A stretch of DNA of 64,000 nt from Kiloniella majae (GTDB lineage Bacteria; Pseudomonadota; Alphaproteobacteria; Kiloniellales; Kiloniellaceae): assembly GCF_002118315.1 (NCBI RefSeq), contig NZ_MTSZ01000009.1, forward strand, positions 59,186-123,185. The letters run 5' to 3'. The notes beneath the pieces were generated by a model. It was not told the DNA's origin. It made no database searches and saw only the letters and a program-made list of their open reading frames with translations. The position numbers were made by a program, and so were the translations under genes. Shown in pieces: positions 8,215-17,416 of this stretch. How positions within the stretch are numbered: position 1 is the stretch's first letter; every line of letters begins with the position of its first letter.

Positions 8215-9840
8215 ATGGTTAAAGAAAAGCGGTCTTTTGACTATATCGTTGTTGGTGCGGGGTCTGCGGGCTGTGTCTTGGCAAATCGCCTCAGTGAAAG
8301 CGGTAAGTATTCGGTTTTAATTCTTGAAGCCGGAGGAAGTGATAAACGCTTTTGGGTTCAAGTTCCAATTGGCTACGGAAAGACATATTACCAAAAGGCC
8401 GTTAACTGGATGTACCTGACTGAAGCAGATGAAGGTACAGCAAACAGGCAGAGCTATTGGCCTCGCGGAAAGGTGCTTGGTGGATCCAGCTCAATTAACG
8501 CCATGGTATATATCCGGGGCCATAAAAAGGATTACGATGATTGGGCTGCACTTGGAAATCCGGGGTGGAGTTATCAGGATCTACTGCCCTACTTTAAAAA
8601 GTCAGAAGTCAATCAATTGGGTGATGATGGCTACCGAGGAACGGGTGGACCTATGCATGTCTCTGATGTTTCGAAAGACTTACACCCTCTTTGCCAAAAC
8701 TTTATCCGCTCGGGGCAAGAACTTGGTCTTGCCTATAATGAAAACTTCAACGGGGCTGAACAAGAAGGCATAGGTCTTTATCAGACGACAACCCGTAACG
8801 GTTTTCGTGAGTCCGCAGCCAAAGCATTTTTGCATCCGGCCTTAAAACGCAAAAACCTTAAACTTGTCACTCATGCCCACGTTTCAAAAATTCTTTTTGA
8901 GGGTAAAAAAGCCATTGGTGTTGAGTATGTTCGCAAAGGGAAAGCTTGTACTGTTACAGCAACAAAAGAAGTGATTCTGAGTGGGGGCTCCATCAATAGC
9001 CCGCAATTGCTGCAGCTGTCAGGCATTGGTCCCAAAGCCTTACTTGATGAAAATAATATTCCCGTTGTTCAGAATAGTCCGGCAGTAGGGCAGAACCTGC
9101 AGGATCATATCGGAATGGATTATCTCTATTCCTGTATCGTCCCAAGTCTTAATGACGAATTGCATTCATGGTGGGGAAAGCTGGTTGCGGGGCTGAAGTA
9201 TGTATTATTCCGTCGCGGTCCTCTTAGCTTGAGTATCAATCAAGGAGGGGGCTTTATTAAAACCCGACCGGATTTGGAACAGCCGAATATACAGCTCTAC
9301 TTTTCTCCTGTTAGCTATACACGGGCACCAGCGGGAACGCGGCCTATGTTAAACCCAGACCCCTTTTCTGCCTTTCAGTTGGGCTTAACAAATTGTCGTC
9401 CGACTTCACGCGGGGAAATTAAGATCAAATCGGATGATCCGTTTGAACCGCCAATGATAAAGCCTAATTATCTTTCTACAGATGAAGATGTCGCTGAGAT
9501 GTTGGAAGGCGTGAAATATCTCAGGAAATTGGCCGAAACCAAAGCCTTTAAAGATATTATCATTGAAGAATTTCGTCCCGGGAAAGAGTGTAAAACGGAT
9601 GAAGAGTTAATCGCCGATATTCGCGGGTATGCCTGGACCTGTTTTCACCCTTCTGGAACCTGTCGTATGGGACCTGATCCGGAAAATTTTGTCGTTGATC
9701 ACAAATTAAAGGTTCACGGTATAGACGGTCTTCGCGTGATTGATGCGTCAATCTTTCCAAATGTCCCCTCAGGAAACACCAATGCTGCCGCCATTATGGT
9801 CGGTGAAAAAGGGGCTGATCTTGTTCTTAATGATGCTTAA
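8215..9840 (+). CDS. GMC-family FAD-dependent alcohol dehydrogenase (choline dehydrogenase-like)
   Basis: The 541-residue glucose-methanol-choline oxidoreductase has the N-terminal FAD fold FDYIVVGAGSAGCVLANRL, the PRGKVLGGSSSINAMVYIRG signature, a second signature around GGSINSPQLLQLSGIG, and the C-terminal active-site segments HPSGTCRMG and NVPSGNTNAAAIMVGEKG. It oxidises a primary or secondary alcohol and passes electrons to the quinone pool or another acceptor. It lacks a signal peptide. It resembles broad-range alcohol dehydrogenases more than strict BetA. A 171-base gap separates it from the hydratase gene, so it probably has its own promoter. With the aldehyde dehydrogenase at 12070 it could form an alcohol-to-acid pair. 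The family is certain, the substrate unknown. Confidence 0.88.
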   Translation: MVKEKRSFDYIVVGAGSAGCVLANRLSESGKYSVLILEAGGSDKRFWVQVPIGYGKTYYQKAVNWMYLTEADEGTANRQSYWPRGKVLGGSSSINAMVYIRGHKKDYDDWAALGNPGWSYQDLLPYFKKSEVNQLGDDGYRGTGGPMHVSDVSKDLHPLCQNFIRSGQELGLAYNENFNGAEQEGIGLYQTTTRNGFRESAAKAFLHPALKRKNLKLVTHAHVSKILFEGKKAIGVEYVRKGKACTVTATKEVILSGGSINSPQLLQLSGIGPKALLDENNIPVVQNSPAVGQNLQDHIGMDYLYSCIVPSLNDELHSWWGKLVAGLKYVLFRRGPLSLSINQGGGFIKTRPDLEQPNIQLYFSPVSYTRAPAGTRPMLNPDPFSAFQLGLTNCRPTSRGEIKIKSDDPFEPPMIKPNYLSTDEDVAEMLEGVKYLRKLAETKAFKDIIIEEFRPGKECKTDEELIADIRGYAWTCFHPSGTCRMGPDPENFVVDHKLKVHGIDGLRVIDASIFPNVPSGNTNAAAIMVGEKGADLVLNDA

Positions 9841-9866
9841 GTACTTCTTGAAAGATGCCTTCAATA

Positions 9867-10769
9867 TTATTGTTCTATCTGAACTTGGTCCAGTAACCAG
9901 TTCCTGAATAACAAACTTTCAGGTTTTGACTTCTCGTCTTTTATTGGTGTTAACAGGTAATGAGAATCATCGTAATCGAAATCTTGCTCGACAACTCTCA
10001 TTAATTTTCCACTATCCAGATCCGGTTGGGCATGGGCCTTAAGTACAAGTGAAACACAAGCACCAGAGGAAGCGAGTTGTACAGAATTCAGAGAGGTATC
10101 TACCGTGATATTTACCTCAAGATCTGCGCCCTTAAGATGGGTGTCGAGTATTTTTTGCCAGCGACCTTCGCAGCCCATAATCCTGACACAGCTTAGATGA
10201 TTGATAAGTGACTTTTCGCCTGTCTCAATGGACTGCTTGAGAAGCTTCACATTTTCGGGTGTCGCCACCAAAACCGAAGGTTCGGTGTGTATTTTTTGAC
10301 TATGAAAACCGGACCAGTTGCCATGTCCACTTCGAATATCGATATCAATGTTGTCGTGGTCGAGTGATTCTGTCCAGATCGCGGTGTGCAATCTGATATT
10401 GATATCAGGATACTTGGTAAGAAAATCTTTTAACCTCGGTGTCAGCCAGGAAACGGAAAAGGCAACTGTGCAGAGAATATTGATGGTCTGCTTGCCCTTG
10501 GTACCGAAAAGCCCCGTAGTCGACACGGATATATCTTCAAATGCTCGCCGTACTGCTGGCAGGTAAGCTCTTCCCTTGTCTGTTAGCTTTAAACTGCGGG
10601 CTAATCGTTCGAATAACAAGAAATCCAACTCTTTTTCGAGAGATCTCACCTGATGACTAACCGCAGCCGGAGTGAGGTTGAGTTCTTTGGCAGCTGTTGT
10701 GAAGTTATTATAACGGGCAGCGGCTTCAAATGCGCGTAACCAGTTTAGCGGAGGAAGTTGATATGCCAT
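9867..10769 (-). CDS. LysR-family transcriptional regulator (GcvA-like)
   Basis: The N-terminus LPPLNWLRAFEAAARYNNFTTAAKELNLTPAAVSHQVRSLEKELDFLLFERL is a standard LysR winged helix-turn-helix of the GcvA type. It is followed by a periplasmic-binding-protein-like effector domain to residue 300. It diverges from the enolase-superfamily gene, the usual arrangement for a LysR activator and its target. Its stop lies 26 bases from the convergent GMC gene stop. The likely targets are the genes at 10901 and 12070. No effector can be named from sequence. Confidence 0.9.
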   Translation of the reverse strand: MAYQLPPLNWLRAFEAAARYNNFTTAAKELNLTPAAVSHQVRSLEKELDFLLFERLARSLKLTDKGRAYLPAVRRAFEDISVSTTGLFGTKGKQTINILCTVAFSVSWLTPRLKDFLTKYPDINIRLHTAIWTESLDHDNIDIDIRSGHGNWSGFHSQKIHTEPSVLVATPENVKLLKQSIETGEKSLINHLSCVRIMGCEGRWQKILDTHLKGADLEVNITVDTSLNSVQLASSGACVSLVLKAHAQPDLDSGKLMRVVEQDFDYDDSHYLLTPIKDEKSKPESLLFRNWLLDQVQIEQ

Positions 10770-10900
10770 GTCAGTACAGTTATTAGCTTCAAATAAAATG
10801 ATGTCTTAGGCGAATAATACTTCGTTTGCTTTTATCTGCAAGCTTGGACAATAGTGGCGCAACAGATTTTATTATTCAATTTTTACTCGGTGAGTTAGGC

Positions 10901-12010
10901 GTGAAAATAGCGAGCATAGAAACCTTTACCAATGAGTACGTTGGTTTTGTTCGGGTACGAACTGTCGACGGTGATGAAGGGTGGGGGCAGGTCTCAACCT
11001 ATAATGCAGATATCACATCGCAAATCGTTCACAGGCACATTGCACCACATGCACTTGGTCAGGATGCTTCTGACCTCAAGGCTTTGACGCAAACGGTACT
11101 TGAGCGTGAGCACAAATTTCCGGGAAGTTATCTCTATCGCGCCCTTTGTGGCGTAGATACGGCTCTTTGGGATATCCATGGTAAACGAGCAGGAAAAAGT
11201 GTTGCAAGCTTACTCGGAAGTACACGAAACAGCTTTCCCGTCTATGCATCAAGTATGCGGCGTGATATTACGCCGGAAGAAGAGGCCGAGAGATTTGTCG
11301 CCCTTAGGGAGCAATTTGGTTACAGGTCATTCAAGTTTAGGGTAGGGCGAGAATGTGGTCATGATGTTGATCAATGGCCGGGCCGTACCGAGGAAATTGT
11401 AAAAAGGGTGCGCGAAACTCTTGGTGATGATGTCACGCTTTTGGTAGATGCAAATAGCGCATATACACCGAAAAAGGCCATTGAGGTCGGGCATTTATTA
11501 CAGGATTACGGTATTTCTCACTTTGAAGAGCCTTGTCCCTATTGGGAACTGGACTGGACAAAAGAGGTGAAAGAGGCGCTTGATCTTGATGTGTCTGGTG
11601 GAGAGCAAGATAACAATATGGTTGTCTGGGAACAGATTATCCAAAATAGAGTTGTCGATATTGTTCAGCCGGATATTTGTTATATGGGCGGCATTACGCG
11701 AAGTTTGGACGTTGCGAAACGGGCAGAAGAAGCTGGAATTCCTTGCACGTTACATTGTGCAAATCTTTCTCTTGTTACCCTGTTTTCTGCGCACTTTATG
11801 GCGGCAATAAATAACCCAGGCAAATACCTGGAATTTTCAATTGAAGGGTTGGATTACTATCCATGGCAGGCGGGTTTGTTTAAGCCTGGATATGAAATTG
11901 TGGATGGTAATCTTATTCTTTTAGATAAACCGGGCTGGGGAATTGAAATTGATCCCCTATGGCTTGCAAATGCGGATTATCAGGTTAGCTATAACGCTTC
12001 TCGCTTTTGA
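10901..12010 (+). CDS. Enolase-superfamily dehydratase or epimerase (mandelate racemase type)
   Basis: This mandelate racemase/muconate lactonizing enzyme fold runs from KIASIETFTNEYVGFVRVRT to about residue 365. Visible catalytic elements are FKFRVG (a Lys-x-Arg variant of the base motif), LLVDANSAY (Asp ligand), HFEEPCPYWE (Glu ligand), SGGEQDN (Glu ligand), DIVQPDICYMGGITR and LHCAN (the His of a likely His-Asp dyad). Such enzymes abstract the proton next to a carboxylate, in acid-sugar dehydratases, racemases or betaine epimerases. Neighbouring GMC and aldehyde dehydrogenase genes suggest a short catabolic route. TTG at 10826 would add 25 unrelated residues. GTG at 10901 fits the family start better, although its ribosome site is weak. 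The substrate is not identifiable. Confidence 0.82.
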   Translation: MKIASIETFTNEYVGFVRVRTVDGDEGWGQVSTYNADITSQIVHRHIAPHALGQDASDLKALTQTVLEREHKFPGSYLYRALCGVDTALWDIHGKRAGKSVASLLGSTRNSFPVYASSMRRDITPEEEAERFVALREQFGYRSFKFRVGRECGHDVDQWPGRTEEIVKRVRETLGDDVTLLVDANSAYTPKKAIEVGHLLQDYGISHFEEPCPYWELDWTKEVKEALDLDVSGGEQDNNMVVWEQIIQNRVVDIVQPDICYMGGITRSLDVAKRAEEAGIPCTLHCANLSLVTLFSAHFMAAINNPGKYLEFSIEGLDYYPWQAGLFKPGYEIVDGNLILLDKPGWGIEIDPLWLANADYQVSYNASRF

Positions 12011-12069
12011 TGAAAAGCTGAGCACTGAATATAAATTAGAATAAAACGATAAGGCCTTTAGGTGTGATT

Positions 12070-13563
12070 ATGACGAAATCAACAGACGTATTGATCAGCG
12101 AATATTTTCAAACAGGTACACTACAGGGCTTGCCAAATAAATTGTTTATCAATGGTGAGTGGGTATCTGCTTCGACAACAGAAACAATTAAGAGTAAAGA
12201 CCCGGGAAATGGTAGGGTATTTGCATCTGTCAGTGCCGGGCAAGACGAGGATATAGACAAGGCTGTTGAAGCGGCGAGAGATGCATTTCTCAATGTTTGG
12301 CGTGATATGAAACCCAGTAAGCGTGGCCTCATACTTTTCAAAGCTGCTGATATACTGGAGCAAAGGGCTGGCTATTTTGCCGTTGTTGAGGCCCTTGATT
12401 CAGGCAAACCATTGGATGAGGCGAAAGGCGATGTCGCGAGTTCTGTCGAGGCACTGCGTTATTATGCTGGTTGTGCCGATAAAATTCAGGGTGATACATT
12501 CCCTCTGGGCGATGGTGTCTTCTCTTTTTCTTCTGTCGATCCCGTTGGTGTCACGGCACACATTATTCCATGGAACTACCCCCTAGCGACAACAATCAGA
12601 GGTGTCGCACCCGCTTTGGCTGCAGGCTGTACCGCTATTGTGAAGCCAGCTGAGCAGACACCTCTAACGGCTTTGTTGGTGGCAGATGTCTTTGTTGAAG
12701 CCGGTCTTCCCAAAGGTGTTTATAATGTTGTAACGGGTACAGGGGCAGACGCGGGAAGTCCGCTGGTTAATCATCCGAAGGTTCAACATATTACCTTTAC
12801 GGGTTCTGTTGGTACCGGAACGTTGGTGATGGAGGCTGCTGCAAAGAATATCAACAGCGTTACACTAGAGCTTGGCGGTAAATCACCGATTGTGGCCCTC
12901 GCTGATTGCGACTTGGAGAAAACCGCGGAAGGTGTTCTTTGGGCAATTTATTATAATGCCGGACAAATTTGCTCTGCTGGATCCAGGTTGGTCGTAGAAA
13001 GAACAATTCATCGTGAATTGGTTGATAAAATTGTTGAGAAAACCTCACAGTTAAAAGCAGGTCATGCTCTTACTAATCCGAATTACGGTGCCATCAATTC
13101 ACTGGAACAACTGGAAAAAATAAATGGCTTTGTAGCACGTGCCAAGGAACGAGGAATCACCGTCGCTTGTGGTGGGGAACGTATCATCACCAAAGAAACT
13201 GAAGGTGGTTGGTTCTATGCTCCGACAATTATGGATGATGTGCCTATGGATGACGAACTGGTACAACAAGAGATTTTTGGTCCAGTGTTAACGGTTCAGG
13301 TCGTTGATAACCTTGATGAAGCTATTGAGGCGGCAAACTCTACTGATTTTGCGCTTGCCGCAGGTGTCTATACGCAAAACATTACTCACGCACTTAAGCT
13401 ATCCAAAGCAATTGATTCTGGTCAGGTAACGGTAAATGATTATTGGGCTGGTGGTATAGAGGTTCCATTTGGCGGTAACAGATCGTCAGGTATCGGTCGG
13501 GAAAAAGGAATAGAAGCGCTTCGTAATTATGTGACGACAAAAGCAATAACGATGACGTTTTGA
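12070..13563 (+). CDS. NAD(P)-dependent aldehyde dehydrogenase
   Basis: A full-length (497 residues) class I/II-type aldehyde dehydrogenase. It shows KLFINGEWVSAST, the Rossmann stretch around TGSVGTG, the catalytic Glu in LELGGKSP, the catalytic Cys in NAGQICSAGSR, and EIFGPVL. It resembles betaine-aldehyde or gamma-aminobutyraldehyde-type dehydrogenases, but family signatures do not fix the substrate. The gene lies 59 bases after the enolase-superfamily gene on the same strand and is probably co-transcribed with it. Proximity to the carnitine cluster would suit betaine aldehyde or trimethylaminobutyraldehyde; this is inference. ATG at 12070 is favoured over GTG at 12064 because TTAGGTG is better spaced to it. 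Confidence 0.88.
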   Translation: MTKSTDVLISEYFQTGTLQGLPNKLFINGEWVSASTTETIKSKDPGNGRVFASVSAGQDEDIDKAVEAARDAFLNVWRDMKPSKRGLILFKAADILEQRAGYFAVVEALDSGKPLDEAKGDVASSVEALRYYAGCADKIQGDTFPLGDGVFSFSSVDPVGVTAHIIPWNYPLATTIRGVAPALAAGCTAIVKPAEQTPLTALLVADVFVEAGLPKGVYNVVTGTGADAGSPLVNHPKVQHITFTGSVGTGTLVMEAAAKNINSVTLELGGKSPIVALADCDLEKTAEGVLWAIYYNAGQICSAGSRLVVERTIHRELVDKIVEKTSQLKAGHALTNPNYGAINSLEQLEKINGFVARAKERGITVACGGERIITKETEGGWFYAPTIMDDVPMDDELVQQEIFGPVLTVQVVDNLDEAIEAANSTDFALAAGVYTQNITHALKLSKAIDSGQVTVNDYWAGGIEVPFGGNRSSGIGREKGIEALRNYVTTKAITMTF

Positions 13564-14025
13564 TTGATTTTTTTTGATTAAATATATTGGTTGTTGTGGT
13601 CATTATTTCTCCCCAATTAGTAGTGTTTAATTGGTGAGTAAAAATAACTTGATTGATTTTTTTCATAAACCGACACCAAGATGTGGTTTTTTGATCAAAA
13701 GTTGACGTTTTTTGGATGGAAAGTCGCTGCCGTGGGTGTTGTTGTCTTTAATGCGACAAAGTTATGGGTAGATGACTCTATTCAAAATCAAGATTCTGAA
13801 AAACAGAATCAATGTTGGAGGTGCGTATAAGTAATTATTTTTTTCAGGCAAAAAGAACGAGGTTTGTCTCTCTTTTCGTTTTGAAGAGGCTATCCGGGTA
13901 CGAACTGCAGGATTTAAAAATAATTAAAACTTATAATTAGTTGAATCATATGATAAAATAAAAGCGAATAAACGCTTATATGGTTCTCACCTAAAAGATA
14001 AATACAAACAGGGAGTAGAATAGGA
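13564..14025. promoter_or_regulatory. 462-base AT-rich intergenic region with two inverted repeats
   Basis: No credible ORF lies here. The first repeat, CCAATTA (13613-13619) with TAATTGG (13628-13634), sits shortly after the aldehyde dehydrogenase stop and may be a weak terminator hairpin. The second, GATTCTG-AAAAA-CAGAATC (13792-13810), is perfect and compact. It lies about 215 bases upstream of the ABC-importer operon and is a good operator candidate. A GGGAG ribosome site precedes the ATG at 14026. Confidence 0.5.
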
Positions 14026-15612
14026 ATGACACAACACATTAATTATCTGGCAAAGCTTGCCGCTCAGGGGAAACTAGGTCGCCGTGAGTTCTTGGGCAAA
14101 GCTGCTGCTGTCGGTGTCTCTACCGCTGCTGCAGGTAGCCTGTTATCCAGTGCTGCCATGGCCGAAGGTCCAAAAAAAGGTGGAAAACTAATAGCTGGTC
14201 TTGGCGGGGGGGAAAGTACAAATAGTCTTGATCCCGCAACTTTTCTGACACAGGTTTCTCACGATTTTGGAAAGTGTTGGGGCGAAACGCTTGTTGAGGT
14301 TTCTCGTATAGGTGAAATTAACTTTCGATTGGCCGAGAGTATTGAACCATCAGCAGATGCAAAAACATGGCACTTTACAATTCGCAAAGGTGTGGAATTT
14401 CATAACGGTAAAACAGTAACTGCCCAAGATGTTCTGAAAACGATGCAACGCCATTCCGGTGAAGATACTAAATCTGGTGCCTTGGGCGTTATGCGTAATA
14501 TCGAATCTATGAAGGCTGATGGTGATGTTTTCTCCGTCACTCTGAAAACGGCTAATGCTGATTTACCTTACCTGATGTCAGACTATCACCTGATTATTCA
14601 GCCGGACGGTGGTATGGATGCTCCTGATGCTGGTATCGGTACTGGGCCATATAAAGTTACTGTAAATGAGCCAGGTGTTCGTCATGTTGGCGAACGTAAT
14701 CCTAATTATTGGGATCCATCACGCGGTCACGCTGATCAAGTTGAAATTGTAGTTCTAAACGATGCAACGGCCAGAACTGCAGCCCTTCAGGGCGGACAGG
14801 TTCATATGATCAACCGTGTTGAACCAAAGGTTGCGGACCTTCTGGAACGCGTCCCGGGTATTCAGGTGAGAAGTGTTTCCGGTCGCGGTCATTATGTATT
14901 CCTGATGCATTGTAATACAGCGCCATTTGATAATAACGATCTTCGCCTTGCACTTAAATATGCAATTGATCGTGAAGAAATGGTTGATAAAATTCTTCGT
15001 GGTTATGGATCTGTTGGTAATGATATGCCGATCAATGGTGGTTATCCGCTGTTTTCTGAAGATATCGAACAGCGTACTTTTGATCCAGATAAAGCAAAGT
15101 TCCATTATAAAAAATCTGGTCATGATGGACCTGTTCTACTTCGTACTGCTGGCACTGCATTTGCTGGCGCTGTTGATGCTGCTCAGCTATTCCAACAATC
15201 TGCTGCTAAATGTGGTATTACACTGGATGTTAAGCGTGAGCCTGATGACGGTTACTGGACTGAAGTCTGGAATAAGCAGCCTTTCTCTGCTTCGTACTGG
15301 GGTGGTTCACGTCCGGTACAGGATCAGATGTATTCTACAGCTTATCTCTCAACAGCTGACTGGAATGATACACGGTTCTTCCGTCCGGACTTTGATAAGC
15401 TCTTGATCGAGGCACGCGGTGAGCTTGACCAAGCGAAACGTATTGCGCTTTATCGTGAGATGGGTGTGATGGTTCGTGATGAAGGCGGTGTAATTGTGCC
15501 TATGTTCAATGACTTTATTGCTGCTGTAAGTGACAAAGTTGCTGGATACGAAGATGATCCAAGTGGCGAAATGATGAATGGTTTCGCCCTCGCAAAAACT
15601 TGGTTAGCGTAA
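14026..15612 (+). CDS. ABC importer substrate-binding protein, family 5 (peptide/opine/nickel type)
   Basis: A 528-residue SBP_bac_5 protein. The N-terminus has a twin-arginine signal (GRREFLGKAAAVGVS, about residues 19-33) ending near AAMAEG, so the folded protein is exported by Tat. Mature-protein hallmarks include WHFTIRKGVEFHNGKTVTAQDV and LRLALKYAIDREEMVDKILRGYG. It is the first gene of a transporter operon: permease, permease and double ATPase follow within 11, 12 and -1 bases. Substrates of this family include di- and oligopeptides, glutathione, opines and betaine-like compounds. The ligand cannot be read from sequence, but the downstream phosphodiesterase and acyl-hydrolase genes suggest a compound that needs hydrolysis after uptake. 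Confidence 0.93.
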   Translation: MTQHINYLAKLAAQGKLGRREFLGKAAAVGVSTAAAGSLLSSAAMAEGPKKGGKLIAGLGGGESTNSLDPATFLTQVSHDFGKCWGETLVEVSRIGEINFRLAESIEPSADAKTWHFTIRKGVEFHNGKTVTAQDVLKTMQRHSGEDTKSGALGVMRNIESMKADGDVFSVTLKTANADLPYLMSDYHLIIQPDGGMDAPDAGIGTGPYKVTVNEPGVRHVGERNPNYWDPSRGHADQVEIVVLNDATARTAALQGGQVHMINRVEPKVADLLERVPGIQVRSVSGRGHYVFLMHCNTAPFDNNDLRLALKYAIDREEMVDKILRGYGSVGNDMPINGGYPLFSEDIEQRTFDPDKAKFHYKKSGHDGPVLLRTAGTAFAGAVDAAQLFQQSAAKCGITLDVKREPDDGYWTEVWNKQPFSASYWGGSRPVQDQMYSTAYLSTADWNDTRFFRPDFDKLLIEARGELDQAKRIALYREMGVMVRDEGGVIVPMFNDFIAAVSDKVAGYEDDPSGEMMNGFALAKTWLA

Positions 15613-15622
15613 TCAGCGACCC

Positions 15623-16582
15623 ATGGGACATCCCATTTTGAATCTGGTGGCTCAACGCATAGCGTTGGGCCTCCTTCTCCTCTTTCTGGCATCGGGGTTA
15701 ATTTTTATCGGAACCCAGATTTTGCCAGGAGATGTCGCACAATCTATTCTAGGTCAGTCAGCAACACCGGAAGCTGTTGCCAATCTGCGTAAAGAACTTG
15801 GCCTGAATGACCCGGCTTATGTCCGCTACTTCAAGTGGTTAGCTGGTGTTTTGCAAGGAGATCTTGGAACTGCGCTTTCAAATGGCAAATCTATTGCCGA
15901 AGGTATATCTTCACGTCTTCAGAATACACTGTTTTTAGCGAGTTGGGCAGCAGCTTTGTCTGTTCCACTGGCTGTCGTTCTTGGTCTTCTTGCGGTTCAG
16001 TATCGTAATCGCTGGCCTGATAAATTGATATCTGGTGTATCTCTGGCGTCAATTTCTCTCCCAGAATTCTTTATCGGGTATTTGCTCATCTATTTTGTTT
16101 CTGTGCAATTAGGGTGGTTCCCATCTGTTGCAATTTTGAACGAAACAATGACTTTGGGCGAAAAGCTAAACGCGATTGCCTTACCTGTCGTCGTTCTGAC
16201 AATGGTTGTTCTTGCGCACATGATGCGCATGACCCGAGCTGCGATTTTGAATGTCATGCAATCTGCTTATATTGAAACAGCTGAATTAAAAGGTCTTAAT
16301 CCTTTTACAGTTATTCGAAAGCATGCTTTTCCCAATGCGATTGCTCCCATTGTCAACGTTGTGATGATCAATCTTGCGTATCTTGTTGTTGGTGTTGTGA
16401 TCGTTGAAGTTATTTTTGTCTATCCTGGGATGGGGCAATATCTGGTTGACCATGTTTCCAAGCGTGATGTTCCTGTTGTTCAGGCATGTGCTTTGATTTT
16501 TGCCAGTGTCTATATCTCATTGAATATCATTGCTGACATTGTATCGATCGTGGCAAATCCACGTTTGAGACATCCAAAGTAG
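15623..16582 (+). CDS. ABC importer inner-membrane permease, DppB type
   Basis: A 319-residue permease with six predicted membrane segments. The N-terminal segment RIALGLLLLFLASGLIFIGTQILPGD matches DppB/OppB, as does the ELGLNDPAYVRYFKWLAGVLQGDLG periplasmic stretch. The cytoplasmic EAA loop is visible near TAELKGLNPFTVIRKHAFPNAIAPIVNV. It starts 11 bases after the binding-protein stop and 12 bases before the partner permease. It forms the channel with the next gene product and receives substrate from the Tat-exported binding protein. Confidence 0.95.
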   Translation: MGHPILNLVAQRIALGLLLLFLASGLIFIGTQILPGDVAQSILGQSATPEAVANLRKELGLNDPAYVRYFKWLAGVLQGDLGTALSNGKSIAEGISSRLQNTLFLASWAAALSVPLAVVLGLLAVQYRNRWPDKLISGVSLASISLPEFFIGYLLIYFVSVQLGWFPSVAILNETMTLGEKLNAIALPVVVLTMVVLAHMMRMTRAAILNVMQSAYIETAELKGLNPFTVIRKHAFPNAIAPIVNVVMINLAYLVVGVVIVEVIFVYPGMGQYLVDHVSKRDVPVVQACALIFASVYISLNIIADIVSIVANPRLRHPK

Positions 16583-16594
16583 GGGATCGTATAC

Positions 16595-17416
16595 ATGAAC
16601 TTTAAACGTATTCCCCTGAGTGCACTTGTTGGCATCATTGCGACAGGTGGATTTCTCTTCGTTGCTGTCTTTGCTCCGGCATTGGCGCCTTATGGTATGG
16701 CAGAGATTGTTGGTGATGTTTGGGAGCCGGCTTCTGATGAATTCCTGCTTGGCACAGATAATGTTGGGCGCGACCTTCTTACACGGATGATGTACGGTGC
16801 TCGTATCACAATCTTTATCGCTGGTGCAGCTACAATCTTTTCTTTTGTTATGGGATCTGTTCTTGGCTTCACCGCTGCGGTAACCGGTGGTTGGTTTGAC
16901 ATGGTCTTATCGCGTTTTGTCGATCTATTGATGTCAATTCCAACCCTGATCTTTGCGTTGGTTGTTCTATCCGTCTTACCTGGTAACCTTGTGACGCTAA
17001 TTGTCGTTATGGGGGTTTTAGATAGTACACGTGTCTATCGACTGTCCCGTGCTGTAGCCGTTGATATCAACGTCATGGATTATGTGGAAGCAGCCAGATT
17101 ACGTGGTGAGGGTACACGTTGGATTGTCTTCAGAGAAATCCTGCCGAATGCCTTGTCGCCTTTGGTTGCTGAATTCGGCCTTAGATTTATCTTTGCTGTT
17201 CTTTTCCTGTCTTCCTTGTCATTCCTGGGACTTGGCATTCAGCCCCCGGAAGCTGATTGGGGCGGCATGGTAAAAGAAAACAAAGAAGGAATTATCTTTG
17301 GTATTCCTGCGGCACTTATTCCTGCCTTTGCAATTGCTGTTCTGGCAATTTCTGTAAATCTTGTTGCGGATTGGATCCTCAATAGAACAAGTGATCTGAA
17401 AGGAGGGCGCGGATAA
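16595..17416 (+). CDS. ABC importer inner-membrane permease, DppC type
   Basis: A 273-residue partner permease with about six membrane segments. The periplasmic LLGTDNVGRDLLTRMMYGARIT motif is diagnostic of DppC/OppC. The EAA loop is YVEAARLRGEGTRWIVFREILPNALSPLV. The stop codon overlaps the first base of the ATPase ATG (TAATG), giving translational coupling. Its length and topology are normal for the family. Confidence 0.95.
   Translation: MNFKRIPLSALVGIIATGGFLFVAVFAPALAPYGMAEIVGDVWEPASDEFLLGTDNVGRDLLTRMMYGARITIFIAGAATIFSFVMGSVLGFTAAVTGGWFDMVLSRFVDLLMSIPTLIFALVVLSVLPGNLVTLIVVMGVLDSTRVYRLSRAVAVDINVMDYVEAARLRGEGTRWIVFREILPNALSPLVAEFGLRFIFAVLFLSSLSFLGLGIQPPEADWGGMVKENKEGIIFGIPAALIPAFAIAVLAISVNLVADWILNRTSDLKGGRG

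Noticed and set aside
14755..15406. Long overlapping ORFs on both strands inside the ABC binding-protein gene (122 and 159 codons)
   Set aside because: They lie wholly within a clear family 5 binding-protein gene, have no ribosome sites and read as frame shadows.
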